DNA from: Sphingomonas metalli
GTDB taxonomy: Bacteria > Pseudomonadota > Alphaproteobacteria > Sphingomonadales > Sphingomonadaceae
NCBI RefSeq assembly: GCF_014641735.1
Contig: NZ_BMIH01000001.1
Coordinates: 248,001 to 312,000 of the forward strand
Direction of reading: 5' to 3'
DNA: 64,000 bases
This document shows, piece after piece, positions 20,300-29,660 of the stretch. Made by a program: the position numbers and the translations under genes. A model generated the notes under the pieces. That model was not told the DNA's origin, did not search any database, and saw only the letters and a list, made by a program, of their open reading frames with translations. Each line of letters starts with the position of its first letter. Position 1 is the stretch's first letter.

Positions 20300-21024
20300 T
20301 CGTCTTCCCCGCCATCGATCTGAAGGGCGGGCAGGTCGTCCGGCTGGCCGAGGGCGACATGGATCGCGCCACCGTCTATGGCGACGACCCTGCGCATCAG
20401 GCGACGCTCTTCGCCGAGGCCGGCGCGGGCCATGTCCACGTCGTTGACCTTGACGGTGCCTTCGCCGGAGAGAGTCGCAACGGAGACGCGGTACGCAGCA
20501 TCGTCCGTACCTTTCCGGGCCACGTCCAGCTCGGCGGCGGCATCCGCACGCCCGACGCGGTGGAGGCGTGGTTCGACCTCGGCGTCGCCCGCGTCGTGAT
20601 CGGCACGGCGGCGCTCGAACAGCCGCAATTCGTCCGCGACATGGCGCACGCCTTCCCCGGCGGCATCGTCGTCGCGGTCGACGCGCGCGACGGCATGGTC
20701 GCGACCAAGGGCTGGGCCGACGTCTCGACCACCAGCGCGGTCGACCTCGCCCGCCGCTTCGAGGATGCGGGCGTCGCGGCCCTGCTCTTCACCGATGTCG
20801 GCCGCGACGGCCTGCTCAAGGGATGCAATGTCGAGGCGACCGTGGACCTTGCGCGCGCCGTGTCGATCCCGGTGATCGCATCGGGCGGCGTGGCGGGGAT
20901 CGCCGACATCCACCTCCTCGCGCTCCATGCGAAGGACGGGATCGAGGGGGTCATCACCGGCCGCGCGCTCTACGATGGCCGGCTCGATCTCGGCGCCGCG
21001 CTCAGCGTGGCGGCGGCTGCATGA
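20287..21024 (+). CDS. hisA: Phosphoribosylformimino-5-aminoimidazole carboxamide ribotide isomerase
   Basis: 245 residues folding as a (beta/alpha)8 barrel with [14 protein letters not shown] (catalytic Asp 11) and the symmetry-related FTDVGRDG. The phosphate-binding LGGGIRT and ASGGVAG loops are present. HisA performs the Amadori isomerisation of ProFAR to PRFAR, the substrate for HisF-HisH. The start lies inside hisH (13-nt overlap), and the stop overlaps hisF (ATGA). A longer in-frame opening upstream lies within hisH and is not coding. Confidence 0.95.
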   Translation: MAALIVFPAIDLKGGQVVRLAEGDMDRATVYGDDPAHQATLFAEAGAGHVHVVDLDGAFAGESRNGDAVRSIVRTFPGHVQLGGGIRTPDAVEAWFDLGVARVVIGTAALEQPQFVRDMAHAFPGGIVVAVDARDGMVATKGWADVSTTSAVDLARRFEDAGVAALLFTDVGRDGLLKGCNVEATVDLARAVSIPVIASGGVAGIADIHLLALHAKDGIEGVITGRALYDGRLDLGAALSVAAAA

Positions 21025-21788
21025 CGGTCCGCGCCCGCGTCATCCCGTGCCTGGACGTCGCCAACGGCCGCGTCGTCAAGGGCGTCAACTTCGTCGACCT
21101 GATCGATGCCGGCGATCCGGTCGAACAGGCGCGCGCCTATGATGCGGCCGGCGCGGACGAGCTCTGCTTCCTCGACATCACCGCCAGTCACGAGGATCGC
21201 GGCACCATCCTGGACGTCGTGCGGCGGACCGCCGCGGTCTGCTTCATGCCGCTCACCGTGGGCGGCGGCGTGCGTACCGCCGACGATGCCCGTGCGCTGT
21301 TGCTGGCCGGAGCGGACAAGGTCGCCGTCAACTCGGCCGCGGTCTCCCGGCCCGAGATCGTGGCGGAGATCGCCGAACGCTTCGGCAGCCAATGCTGCGT
21401 CGCCTCGATCGACGCCCGCCGCAGCGGCGACGGCTGGGAGGTATTCACCCATGGCGGTCGCCGCGCCACCGGCATCGATGCGGTCGCCCACGCCCTTCGC
21501 CTCGCCGAACTGGGCGCGGGCGAATTGCTCGTCACCTCGATGGACCGCGACGGCACCCGCGGCGGCTACGACCTCGACCTGGTCCGCGCCATCGCTGACC
21601 GCAGCGCCGTACCGGTGGTGGCATCCGGCGGCGTCGGTACCCTGGGCGACCTGGTCGCGGGGATCACCGAAGGTCATGCGAGCGCCGTCCTCGCTGCCTC
21701 GATCTTCCATTTCGGCGAGGCCTCGATCGCCGAGGCGCATGCCGCCCTCGCCGCCGCCGGCGTACCGGTCCGCCGCCCGCACGATTGA
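21021..21788 (+). CDS. hisF: Imidazole glycerol phosphate synthase, cyclase subunit
   Basis: 255 residues with the HisF barrel motifs [18 protein letters not shown] (catalytic Asp 12), the TVGGGVRT phosphate loop, and [15 protein letters not shown] with the second catalytic Asp. HisF uses ammonia from HisH to convert PRFAR to imidazole glycerol phosphate and AICAR, linking histidine to purine synthesis. Coupled to hisA by an ATGA overlap; 33 bases separate it from hisE. Confidence 0.96.
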   Translation: MTVRARVIPCLDVANGRVVKGVNFVDLIDAGDPVEQARAYDAAGADELCFLDITASHEDRGTILDVVRRTAAVCFMPLTVGGGVRTADDARALLLAGADKVAVNSAAVSRPEIVAEIAERFGSQCCVASIDARRSGDGWEVFTHGGRRATGIDAVAHALRLAELGAGELLVTSMDRDGTRGGYDLDLVRAIADRSAVPVVASGGVGTLGDLVAGITEGHASAVLAASIFHFGEASIAEAHAALAAAGVPVRRPHD

Positions 21789-21821
21789 CCGCGCCCGCCG
21801 GACGCGCCACGGGCATCGGCC

Positions 21822-22145
21822 ATGGACCCGCTCGACCGCCTAGACGCCACCATCCGCGCACGCCGCGGCGCGGACCCCGCCTCCAGCTACACCGCCAGCC
21901 TGTTCGCGAAGGGTCGCGGCAAGATCGCGCAGAAGGTGGGCGAGGAAGCGACCGAAACGGTGATCGCCGCGCTCGCCGAGCCGCACACGCTCGCCTCCGA
22001 GGCTGCGGACCTCGTCTTCCACCTCCTCGTCCTGCTGGCCGATGCCGGACTGGGTCTGGACGACGTCCGCGCCGAGCTCGTCCGGCGCGAGGGCGTGTCG
22101 GGCCACGACGAGAAGGCCGCTCGATCCCCGCAAGGAACCCGCTGA
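21822..22145 (+). CDS. hisE: Phosphoribosyl-ATP pyrophosphatase
   Basis: 107 residues. The all-alpha NTP pyrophosphohydrolase core has the acidic metal-binding set KVGEEATETVIAA and SEAADLVFHLLVLLAD. HisE hydrolyses phosphoribosyl-ATP to phosphoribosyl-AMP and pyrophosphate, the second step of the pathway. It is a stand-alone HisE, not fused to HisI. The stop overlaps the next start by one base (TGATG), coupling it to the HIT gene. Confidence 0.94.
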   Translation: MDPLDRLDATIRARRGADPASSYTASLFAKGRGKIAQKVGEEATETVIAALAEPHTLASEAADLVFHLLVLLADAGLGLDDVRAELVRREGVSGHDEKAARSPQGTR

Positions 22146-22522
22146 TGCCGATCGACGCCACCCAGCCCTACGACCCCGACAACATCTTCGCCCGGATCCT
22201 GCGCGGCGAGATCCCGTCCCGCCGCGTCTACGAGGACGATTATGCGATCGCCTTCCACGACATTGCGCCGCAGGCTCCCGTCCATATCCTCGTCGTGCCG
22301 CGCGGCGCCTATGTCTCCTGGGACGATTTCTCGGCCCGTGCGCCGGCCGAGGAGATCGCCGGCTTCGTCCGCGCGGTGGGCAACGTCGCGCGCGAGCAGA
22401 GGCTGGTCGAGCCGGGCTACCGCCTGCTCGCCAATATCGGCGGCCATGGCGGACAGGAGGTCGCCCATCTGCACGTCCACCTGTTCGGCGGCGCCCCGCT
22501 GGGTCGCATGATCGCCGGCTGA
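22145..22522 (+). CDS. HIT family nucleotide-binding protein
   Basis: 125 residues with the histidine-triad motif HLHVHLF near residues 108-114 and the N-terminal NIFARILRGEIPSRRVYEDD segment typical of the HINT branch. HINT proteins hydrolyse phosphoramidates and aminoacyl-adenylates such as AMP-lysine. Translationally coupled to hisE; a HIT gene beside hisE is a recurring arrangement in alphaproteobacteria, but a direct role in histidine synthesis is not established. Confidence 0.9.
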   Translation: MPIDATQPYDPDNIFARILRGEIPSRRVYEDDYAIAFHDIAPQAPVHILVVPRGAYVSWDDFSARAPAEEIAGFVRAVGNVAREQRLVEPGYRLLANIGGHGGQEVAHLHVHLFGGAPLGRMIAG

Positions 22523-22629
22523 GGCCGAAAGGGCACACCGGCGCCGCACCCACAAGCTGGGGTATTGCGCGACATAGATTTGGCTCTAGGCTCCCCTTTT
22601 TTACGCATTCCCTTGGGGGTCCCGCCTAC

Positions 22630-24198
22630 ATGATCTTCGACCGTGTCAAACCGCTGGAAGCCATTCTGGCGACTGCGGAGAGCAAGTCGCTCCACCGCAC
22701 GCTGGGCTGGTTCCAACTCATGCTGTTCGGCATCGGCTGCGTCATCGGCGGCGGCATCTTCGTCCTGACGGCGGTCGGCGCGCAGAAGGCCGGACCCGGC
22801 CTGATGCTCGCCTTCGCCATTGCCGGCGCGATCTGCATTGTCGCCGCGCTCTGCTACGCGGAGATCGCCGCGATGATCCCCGTCGCGGGATCCGCCTATA
22901 CCTACAGCTACACGACCCTGGGCGAGACGATCGCCTGGACGGTCGGCTGGGCCCTGATCCTCGAATATGCCGTCGCGGCCAGCGCGGTCTCGGTCAGCTG
23001 GTCGGGCTATTTCAGCGGCACCATCCTCAACCAGTTCCTCGGCATCCATCTTCCTGCCTGGGCGAGCGCAGGACCCCTGGCGCTCGGCGGCGCCCCGGGC
23101 GGACTGGTCAACCTGCCGGCCGTGTTCATCTCGCTGCTCATGACCTGGCTGCTGATGGTCGGCACCTCGGAAAGCGCCAAGGTCAATGCCGTGCTGGTCG
23201 CGATCAAGGTCATCGCGCTCACCATCTTCTCGGCGCTGACCCTGCCGGTGATCGACTCGAACAACTACAGCCCCTTCCTGCCCGCCGGCGTCTTCGGCGG
23301 CATCGGCAGCGGCGTCGGCGCGGTCGGGGCGGCGGCGACGATCTTCTTCGCCTATGTCGGCTTCGACGCGGTGTCGACCGCGGCGGAGGAGACCAAGAAC
23401 CCGCAGCGCAACGTGCCGATCGGCCTGATCGGCTCGCTGCTGATCTGCACGATCTTCTACATCGTCGTGTCCGCGGGCGCGATCGGGGCGATCGGCGGCC
23501 AGCCCGTTCTGGGCGCGTCGGGCCTGCCGCTCGAGGCCGGTTCGGCCGAGCTCGCCCGGCAATGCGCCATGCCGCAATATCGCGAGGCGCTGGTCTGCTC
23601 GAACGAGGCACTGGCCCATGTGCTGCGCGTGATCGGCTTCGGTTCGATCGGCAACATGCTGGGCATCGCCGCTAACATCGCCTTGCCGTCGGTCATCCTG
23701 ATCCTGCTGTTCGGCCAGACGCGCATCTTCTTCGTGATGAGCCGCGACGGTCTTCTCCCGGCCGCACTCAGCCGCGTCCATCCCAAGTGGAAGACCCCGC
23801 ACATCGTCACGGCGCTGACCGGCGTCGCGGTGGCGATCGCCGCCGCCTTCCTGCCGGTCGGACAGCTCGCCGACTGGGCGAATGCCGGCACGCTCTATGC
23901 CTTCATGATGGTCGCCATCAACGTCATGATGCTCCGCAAGTCGAAGCCGGATGCGAAGCGGTCCTTCCGCACCCCCGCGCTGTGGCTGGTGGGCCCGGCC
24001 ACGATCGCGGGCTGCATCTTCCTGTTCGTGAACCTGCCCTGGCAGGCGATGCTGGTCTTCTTCCTCTGGGGCGCGATCGGCCTCGTCGTCTATTTCGTCT
24101 ACGGCAAGGGGGCGAGCCATCTGGGTCGCGGCATCGTCGAGGCGCATGAGAGCGACGCCGTTTCCGGTCTCGAGCCGCCGCTCCCCGGCGCCCGCTGA
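22630..24198 (+). CDS. Amino acid permease, APC superfamily
   Basis: 522 residues with about twelve to fourteen hydrophobic helices. Helix 1 contains the substrate-binding GIGCVIGGGIFVLTA loop typical of APC transporters. FFAYVGFDAVSTAAEETKNP (helix 6 region) is the signature of the cationic amino acid transporter (CAT/YfnA-like) branch. It probably imports amino acids with protons or sodium across the inner membrane. GGGGGT lies before the ATG. A strong bidirectional terminator follows. Substrate specificity is not readable here. Confidence 0.88.
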   Translation: MIFDRVKPLEAILATAESKSLHRTLGWFQLMLFGIGCVIGGGIFVLTAVGAQKAGPGLMLAFAIAGAICIVAALCYAEIAAMIPVAGSAYTYSYTTLGETIAWTVGWALILEYAVAASAVSVSWSGYFSGTILNQFLGIHLPAWASAGPLALGGAPGGLVNLPAVFISLLMTWLLMVGTSESAKVNAVLVAIKVIALTIFSALTLPVIDSNNYSPFLPAGVFGGIGSGVGAVGAAATIFFAYVGFDAVSTAAEETKNPQRNVPIGLIGSLLICTIFYIVVSAGAIGAIGGQPVLGASGLPLEAGSAELARQCAMPQYREALVCSNEALAHVLRVIGFGSIGNMLGIAANIALPSVILILLFGQTRIFFVMSRDGLLPAALSRVHPKWKTPHIVTALTGVAVAIAAAFLPVGQLADWANAGTLYAFMMVAINVMMLRKSKPDAKRSFRTPALWLVGPATIAGCIFLFVNLPWQAMLVFFLWGAIGLVVYFVYGKGASHLGRGIVEAHESDAVSGLEPPLPGAR

Positions 24199-24216
24199 CC
24201 GGGCGATCGTCGCACA

Positions 24217-24256
24217 CGAAAAAGGGCCGGAGGAGCGATCCTCCGGCCCTTTTTCG
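24217..24256. terminator. Perfect bidirectional rho-independent terminator
   Basis: An uninterrupted 18-bp inverted repeat (24217-24234 with 24239-24256) with a GCGA tetraloop of the GNRA type. It carries AAAAA on the left and TTTTT on the right, so it works as an intrinsic terminator on either strand. It lies between the permease gene ending at 24198 and the convergent sugar kinase ending at 24276, serving both. Confidence 0.93.
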
Positions 24257-24275
24257 TTGCTGGCGTATGAGCCGA

Positions 24276-25268
24276 TCAGGCCCTTGCGGCGAGCGCCTTC
24301 ATGTCGGCCAGCGGACGCGCGCCGAAATGGCTGATGATCTCCGCCGCGCACAGCGCCCCCAGGCTCAGCGAACGCTGCAGGTCCCATCCCTGCGCCTGCC
24401 CGTGCAGGAAGCCGGCCGCGAACAGATCGCCCGCGCCCGTCGTATCCACCACCTGCGTCACCGGTGCGGCCGGCACCGTCACGCGCGTGCCGTCGCGCAC
24501 CGCCAGCGCTCCCTTCTCGGACAGGGTGACGATCAGCGTCTCGACCTTGGGTGCCAGCGCTGCGATCGCGGCCTCCAGGTCGGTGGTCTCCGTCAGCGAC
24601 ATCGCCTCCGCCTCGTTGGCGAAGATCAGGTCGATCATCCCGCCATCGATCAGCGCATGGAAATCCGCCCGGTGCCGGTCGATGACGAACTCCGCAGAGG
24701 CGGTGAAGGCGATCTTGCGGCCGGCGGCGCGGGCCACGTCGATCGCCGCCCGCATCGCCGCCCGCGGCTCTTCCGGATCCCAGAGATAGCCCTCGATGTA
24801 GAGATAGGCCGCCGCCGCGATCAGCTCGCGGTCAAGCGCCGCGGCCGGAAGATAGTGCGACGCGCCCAGAAAGGTGTTCATCGTCCGCTGGCCGTCGGGC
24901 GTCACGAAGATCAGGCAGCGACCGGTCGTCGGCGCACCGGCGCGCGCGGGAGTGTCGAAGCGGACGCCGGCGGCGCGGATGTCGTGCGCGAACACCTCGC
25001 CGAGCTGATCGTCCGCGACCTGCCCGATAAAGGCGGCCCGTCCGCCCAGCGCGGCGATCCCGGCAAGCGTGTTGGCGGCCGAACCGCCGGAGACTTCGCG
25101 CCCCGGCCCCATCTTGGCATAAAGCGCATCCGCGGCCTCCGGCGAGAAGACGAGCTGCATCGCCCCCTTGGTCATCCCCTCCCCGGTCAGGAAGGCGTCG
25201 TCGCACTGGGCAAGGATATCGACGATGGCATTGCCGATCGCGACGACATCATAAGCGGGGCTGGTCAA
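24276..25268 (-). CDS. PfkB family carbohydrate kinase, adenosine kinase-like
   Basis: 330 residues if translation starts at the TTG at 25268, preceded by GGAG seven bases away. The open frame continues 30 codons upstream, but that part is Arg-rich and unlike the family. PfkB motifs: GGSAANTLAGIAALGG (about 61-76) and DTTGAGDLFAAGFLHG with the catalytic Asp near the C-terminus. The N-terminus YDVVAIGNAIVDILAQ resembles alphaproteobacterial adenosine kinases. It likely phosphorylates adenosine or a sugar with ATP in the cytoplasm; substrate is inferred. Confidence 0.85.
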   Translation of the reverse strand: MTSPAYDVVAIGNAIVDILAQCDDAFLTGEGMTKGAMQLVFSPEAADALYAKMGPGREVSGGSAANTLAGIAALGGRAAFIGQVADDQLGEVFAHDIRAAGVRFDTPARAGAPTTGRCLIFVTPDGQRTMNTFLGASHYLPAAALDRELIAAAAYLYIEGYLWDPEEPRAAMRAAIDVARAAGRKIAFTASAEFVIDRHRADFHALIDGGMIDLIFANEAEAMSLTETTDLEAAIAALAPKVETLIVTLSEKGALAVRDGTRVTVPAAPVTQVVDTTGAGDLFAAGFLHGQAQGWDLQRSLSLGALCAAEIISHFGARPLADMKALAARA

Positions 25269-25368
25269 GTCGGAACTCCGGTTCGCATAGCAAAGCCGCC
25301 GCGATAGAGGGGCCGCCCGGCGCGTGCAATGTTGACGAGCGGGCGTCGGTAGCTCCAAGCCGCTGGCG

Positions 25369-26043
25369 ATGCTCCGCGCGCTGCTTCTCGCTTTCGGTCA
25401 GATCGGCGATCCTGCGGTGTTGCGCGTCCTCGCCAAGTCGCTGGGCGTGACGCTCGCGCTGTTCGTCCTGCTGGGCGCCGGGCTCTGGTGGATCATCGAG
25501 GCCCTGCTGACGCCCTGGTTCGGCAACGGTGCCGGCGCGCTCGCTGCCGTGGCGGCCACGCTCGTCATCGTCCTTGCCCTGTGGCTGCTGTTCCGGGCGA
25601 TCGCGGTCGCGGTCATCGGCCTGTTCGCCGACGAGGTCGTCGTCGCGGTCGAGCGACGTCACTATCCGAACGCGCTGGGACGCGCGCGGGACGTGCCGTT
25701 TCTTCGCGCGGCCGCCATGGCGATGCGCTCGGCGCTGCGCGTGATCGCCATCAACCTGGTGCTCGCCCCCGTCTATGTCGCGTTGCTCGTCACCGGTATC
25801 GGCACCGGCGCAGCGTTTCTTCTGGTCAACGCCTGGTTGCTGGGCCGCGATCTCGGCGACATGGTCGCCGCCCGCCACCTCGATCCTGCGGCGATGCGTC
25901 GCTGGCGCGGCGAGACGAGCGGCCGGCGCTTCCTTCTCGGGCTGGCCGACGCCGTGCTGTTCCTGATCCCCGGCGTGAACCTCTTCGCGCCGCTGATCGG
26001 CGCGGCGGCGGCAACCCATCTCTTTCATGCGAGGCGCCTGTGA
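25369..26043 (+). CDS. EI24 domain (CysZ-like) membrane protein
   Basis: 224 residues with four to six hydrophobic helices. The layout is that of the EI24/CysZ family: a paired helix region near residues 25-90, then NLVLAPVYVALLVTGIG near 124-140 and a C-terminal PGVNLFAPLIGAAAATHLF. CysZ imports sulfate in some bacteria, but distant EI24 members in alphaproteobacteria have no proven transport role. Its stop overlaps the start of the lipoprotein gene (GTGA). Confidence 0.8.
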   Translation: MLRALLLAFGQIGDPAVLRVLAKSLGVTLALFVLLGAGLWWIIEALLTPWFGNGAGALAAVAATLVIVLALWLLFRAIAVAVIGLFADEVVVAVERRHYPNALGRARDVPFLRAAAMAMRSALRVIAINLVLAPVYVALLVTGIGTGAAFLLVNAWLLGRDLGDMVAARHLDPAAMRRWRGETSGRRFLLGLADAVLFLIPGVNLFAPLIGAAAATHLFHARRL

Positions 26044-26408
26044 GGATCACGCTCTTCCTTCTCCCGCTCGGCCTGGCGGCCTGCGCCACTCAGCCGGTTC
26101 CGCGCGTTCCGCAGAACAGCGCGCCTCCTGCGCCCAGCTTCTCGGCGGCCGGGCTCGAGCGGGTGATGGGCCAGCATGCGTCGACCCTCACGCGCCTGCT
26201 CGGCGAGCCCGATGCCGATGTGCGCGAGGGGCCGGCGCGCAAGCTGCAATTCGCCAGCAATATCTGCGTTCTCGACGCCTATCTCTACCCCGGGAAAGAC
26301 GGTGCCGAACCCCGCGTCACCTATATCGACACCCGCGAGCCCGACGGCAGTGCGATCGACCGCGCGAGCTGCCTGTCCGCGCTCACCCGACGCGACGGAG
26401 GCCGCTGA
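26040..26408 (+). CDS. Predicted lipoprotein
   Basis: 122 residues from a GTG that overlaps the EI24 stop by 4 nt. The short signal MRITLFLLPLGLAAC ends in a lipobox (L-A-A-C), so it is probably lipidated and anchored to a membrane. The rest has a domain with MGQHASTLTRLLGEPDADVR and a Cys in SNICVLDAYLYPG, resembling small outer-membrane assembly-like (SmpA/BamE-like) folds only loosely. The 3' end overlaps the convergent queG gene by 26 bases. Function unknown. Confidence 0.72.
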   Translation: MRITLFLLPLGLAACATQPVPRVPQNSAPPAPSFSAAGLERVMGQHASTLTRLLGEPDADVREGPARKLQFASNICVLDAYLYPGKDGAEPRVTYIDTREPDGSAIDRASCLSALTRRDGGR

Positions 26409-27438
26409 GCCGCGCGCTGGCCCATGCCGCCGCATCGCGGACGGCCGGATCGGCATCGTTCAACAGGTTCGCCAGCGGCTCGAGCAAGGCCGGATCGCCG
26501 CTATTTCCCGCCGCGATCGCGGCATTGCGCACCATGCGGTCCCGCCCGATCCTTTTTATCGGCGAGCCGGCGAAGACCTGGCGAAATCCGTCGTCGTCGA
26601 GCGCCAGCAGGTCGGCCAGCTCCGGCGCGACGAGTTCGGCGCGCGGGTGGAAGGCCTGGTTGGCGGCAGCCGCGACCGCGAACTTGTTCCAAGGGCACAC
26701 GGCCAGGCAGTCGTCGCATCCATAGATACGATTGCCGATCGCGGCGCGGAACTCCTCCGGGATCGGCCCCCTGTGCTCGATCGTCAGGTAGGAGATGCAC
26801 CGCCGCGCATCGAGTCGATAGGGCGCCGGGAAGGCATCGGTCGGGCAGGCACGCTGGCAAGCGTCGCAGCGCCCGCACCGGTCGATCCCGCCCGCATCGG
26901 GATCGAGCGCCAGCGTCGTGTAGAGCGCGCCGAGGAAAAGCCAGCTGCCATGCTCGCGGCTGACCAGATTGGTGTGCTTGCCCTGCCACCCGATCCCGGC
27001 CGCCGCCGCCAGCGGCTTTTCCATGACCGGCGCCGTGTCGACGAAGACCTTGAGGTCGCAGCCCGCCTCCTGCGCCAGCCACCGGCCGAGCGCCTTCAGC
27101 GCCCGCTTGACGACATCGTGATAATCGCCGCCCTGCGCATAGACCGAGATCCGTCCGATCCCGCCCTCCCCCTCCAGAGCTAGCGGATCGTTCGCCGGTG
27201 CGTAGCTCATTCCCAGCGCGACGACGCTGCGCACCTCCGGCCAGAGACCCGCGGGGCTCTCGCGATGATGGGCCCGTTCCTCCATCCAGATCATGTCGCC
27301 ATGACAGCCATCGGCCAGCCACTGGCGCAGCCGCTCCCCCGCACGCGGAGCCGCATCAGCGCGCGCGATCCCGCAGGCCGCGAAGCCCAGCTCGGCGGCC
27401 TTGGCCCTGATCCTGTCTTCCAGCTTGTCGAGCGGCAC
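26383..27438 (-). CDS. queG: Epoxyqueuosine reductase
   Basis: 351 residues from a GTG start. Two [4Fe-4S] motifs, CGRCDACQRACP (about 198-209) and CDDCLAVCPWNK (about 251-262), sit after a cobalamin-binding N-terminal half. FVDTAPVMEK with its catalytic Asp is present, and C-terminal HEAT-like repeats finish the protein. QueG reduces epoxyqueuosine to queuosine at tRNA position 34, the last step of the pathway. Convergent overlap with the lipoprotein gene downstream. Confidence 0.93.
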   Translation of the reverse strand: MPLDKLEDRIRAKAAELGFAACGIARADAAPRAGERLRQWLADGCHGDMIWMEERAHHRESPAGLWPEVRSVVALGMSYAPANDPLALEGEGGIGRISVYAQGGDYHDVVKRALKALGRWLAQEAGCDLKVFVDTAPVMEKPLAAAAGIGWQGKHTNLVSREHGSWLFLGALYTTLALDPDAGGIDRCGRCDACQRACPTDAFPAPYRLDARRCISYLTIEHRGPIPEEFRAAIGNRIYGCDDCLAVCPWNKFAVAAAANQAFHPRAELVAPELADLLALDDDGFRQVFAGSPIKRIGRDRMVRNAAIAAGNSGDPALLEPLANLLNDADPAVRDAAAWASARLSGLRRVG

Positions 27439-27477
27439 CCGGCCCCGCTACCACGTCCTGTGCGGCGGGAGAAAGAC

Positions 27478-28425
27478 GTGCCGGAACAACGGGCAGAAGA
27501 CTGGGCGGTCACCGCCACCGGATTGATCAAGCGTTTCGAGGGGAAGCAGGTGGTCGGCGGGGTCGACCTCGCCGTGCCCCGCGGCGCGATCTACGGCGTG
27601 CTCGGCCCCAATGGCGCAGGCAAGACCACGACGCTTCGCATGATCCTCGGAATCATCGAACCCGACGAGGGCTACCGCACACTGCTCGGCTGCGAGCGTC
27701 CGCGCGACGCCGGCGACCGGGTCGGCTATCTTCCCGAAGAGCGCGGCCTCTATCCGGCGATGAAGGCCCGTGAGGCTATCGCCTTCATGGGCGCGCTGCG
27801 CGGTCTGGCCTGGGGCGAAGGGCGGCGCCGCGCCGCGGATCTGCTCGCGCAGGTCGGGCTCGCGCACGCCGCCGACGAGAAGATCCGCAAGCTGTCCAAG
27901 GGCATGGCGCAGCTCGTCCAGCTGCTCGGCTCGGTCGTGCATCGCCCGGATCTGATCGTCCTCGACGAGCCGTTTTCCGGCCTTGATCCGGTCAATCAGG
28001 AGAAGCTGGAGGCGCTGATCCTCGCCGAGCGCGACCGCGGCGCGACGATCCTCTTCTCGACCCACGTCATGGCCCATGCCGAACGTCTGTGCGACCGGCT
28101 GGCGATCATCGCCGGCGGCCAGCGCCAGTTCGAAGGCACGGTCGACGACGCCCGCGCGACCCTGCCTGCCCAGGTCCACTATCAACCCCGGCAACCCAAC
28201 CCGGCGCTTGCGGCCCAATTGCCGGCCGGCGCGACGCCGGAGGGCGACGGCTGGCGTTTCGCGATGCCCCCGGACGGGATCGAACCGCTGCTGAACCGGC
28301 TGATCGCGGCCGGCCACGGTATCGCCGGGCTGACCATCGAGCGCCCGACCCTGCACGAGGCGTTCGTCCGGATCGTCGGGTCCGTCGAGGACCGCCGCTT
28401 CGCCGACCGGAAGGCCGCCGCATGA
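27478..28425 (+). CDS. ABC transporter ATP-binding protein (NatA-like)
   Basis: 315 residues from a GTG at 27478 with GGGAGA before it; earlier in-frame codons lie within queG. Walker A GPNGAGKTT near 44-52, signature LSKGMAQLVQL (an LSxG-type variant), Walker B LIVLDEPFSGLDP, and the switch His in STHVMAH are all present. About 100 extra C-terminal residues are typical of the NatA/CcmA-type exporters that pair with ABC-2 permeases. ATGA overlap with the permease gene. Confidence 0.9.
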   Translation: MPEQRAEDWAVTATGLIKRFEGKQVVGGVDLAVPRGAIYGVLGPNGAGKTTTLRMILGIIEPDEGYRTLLGCERPRDAGDRVGYLPEERGLYPAMKAREAIAFMGALRGLAWGEGRRRAADLLAQVGLAHAADEKIRKLSKGMAQLVQLLGSVVHRPDLIVLDEPFSGLDPVNQEKLEALILAERDRGATILFSTHVMAHAERLCDRLAIIAGGQRQFEGTVDDARATLPAQVHYQPRQPNPALAAQLPAGATPEGDGWRFAMPPDGIEPLLNRLIAAGHGIAGLTIERPTLHEAFVRIVGSVEDRRFADRKAAA

Positions 28426-29660
28426 GCCCGTTTCGCCGCGCCTTGCGCCAGATGCTGACGATCGCCCGTCGCGATTTCATCGCCACCGTCTTCACGCCCG
28501 TCTTCCTCCTCTTCCTGTTCGCGCCCGCGCTGATCGGCGGCATGAGCACGATCGGCGGACTGGGCGCCGCCAGCATGGCGGACGGGGCCGCCGACCGGGC
28601 CCGGCTGGTGGTGATCGCGCCGCCGCCGCTCGCCGCGATCCTCAGCCGCGAGGATGCGCGCCTGCGCAAGCTGTTCCGCCACGACGAACGCCCCTCGACC
28701 CTGTCGATCGTCGCGCCGCAACCCGATCCGGCCGCGCAGGCGCGGGCGCTTATGGGCGAGCAGGGCCGCGACACCGATGCCGTCCTCTACGGCCCCATCG
28801 ACCGGCCCAGCATCCTGGTACCGGCGCGCAGCCGGCTCACCGGCAATTATCTCGAGGCCTTGGCCCAGGCGACCGTCTCCGCCGGCCGGCCCGATGCCGT
28901 CGTCGTCAGCGCCACCCGCATCGCCGCACCGCGACCCGCCGTGTCGCTCGGCGGCCAGCACCAGTCGGGCTTCCTGGCGGTGTTTGGCATCTTCTTCCTC
29001 ACCCTGTTCCTCGCCGGCCAGGTCGTGGGCACCATGGCCGAGGAGCGGAACAACAAGGTGATCGAGGTGCTCGCCGCCGCCGTTCCGCTGGAGGCGGTGT
29101 TCGGCGGCAAGCTGATCGGCATGTTCGGCGTCGCCGTCCTCTTCGTCGCCTTCTGGGGCACGGTGCTCGGGCAGGTCGCCGCGCTCATTCCCCCGGCGAT
29201 AGCGGCCGATCTCGGCACCCTCACCCCGGCCGTGGGCGGACCGGCCTTCGCGATCCTCTTCGCAGCCTATTTCTCCATGGCCTATCTGCTGCTGGGATCG
29301 GTGTTCCTCGGCATCGGCGCGCAGGCCTCGACGATGCGCGAGATCCAGATGCTGTCGCTGCCGATCACGCTGGTGCAGGTCGGCATGTTCGCGCTCGCCT
29401 CCGCCGCGGCGCGCCTTCCGAACAGCCTGCTCGCACGCGTCGCGGAAATCTTTCCGCTGTCCTCGCCCTTCGCCATGGCAGGACGTGCCGCCAACTCGCC
29501 CGAGATCTGGCCGCACCTTCTCGCCCTGGGTTGGCAGGCCCTGTGGGTCGCCCTGTTCATCACCGTGGGCGCGCGCCTGTTCCGCCGCGGGGTGCTGCAA
29601 TCGGGCGGCGGTCGCCCCTTCTGGCGGCGGCGGCCGCGCGATCCCATATCCGCGGCATGA
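28422..29660 (+). CDS. ABC-2 type permease (NatB-like)
   Basis: 412 residues: an N-terminal helix (about 20-45), a long soluble periplasmic domain (about 50-180), then five C-terminal helices. The order is that of NatB-like ABC-2 permeases, with the AEERNNKVIEVLAAAVPLEA amphipathic segment that contacts the ATPase. With its upstream ATPase it forms an exporter; sodium or drug export is known for relatives, but the substrate here is unknown. Stop overlaps msrB by 4 nt. Confidence 0.88.
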   Translation: MSPFRRALRQMLTIARRDFIATVFTPVFLLFLFAPALIGGMSTIGGLGAASMADGAADRARLVVIAPPPLAAILSREDARLRKLFRHDERPSTLSIVAPQPDPAAQARALMGEQGRDTDAVLYGPIDRPSILVPARSRLTGNYLEALAQATVSAGRPDAVVVSATRIAAPRPAVSLGGQHQSGFLAVFGIFFLTLFLAGQVVGTMAEERNNKVIEVLAAAVPLEAVFGGKLIGMFGVAVLFVAFWGTVLGQVAALIPPAIAADLGTLTPAVGGPAFAILFAAYFSMAYLLLGSVFLGIGAQASTMREIQMLSLPITLVQVGMFALASAAARLPNSLLARVAEIFPLSSPFAMAGRAANSPEIWPHLLALGWQALWVALFITVGARLFRRGVLQSGGGRPFWRRRPRDPISAA

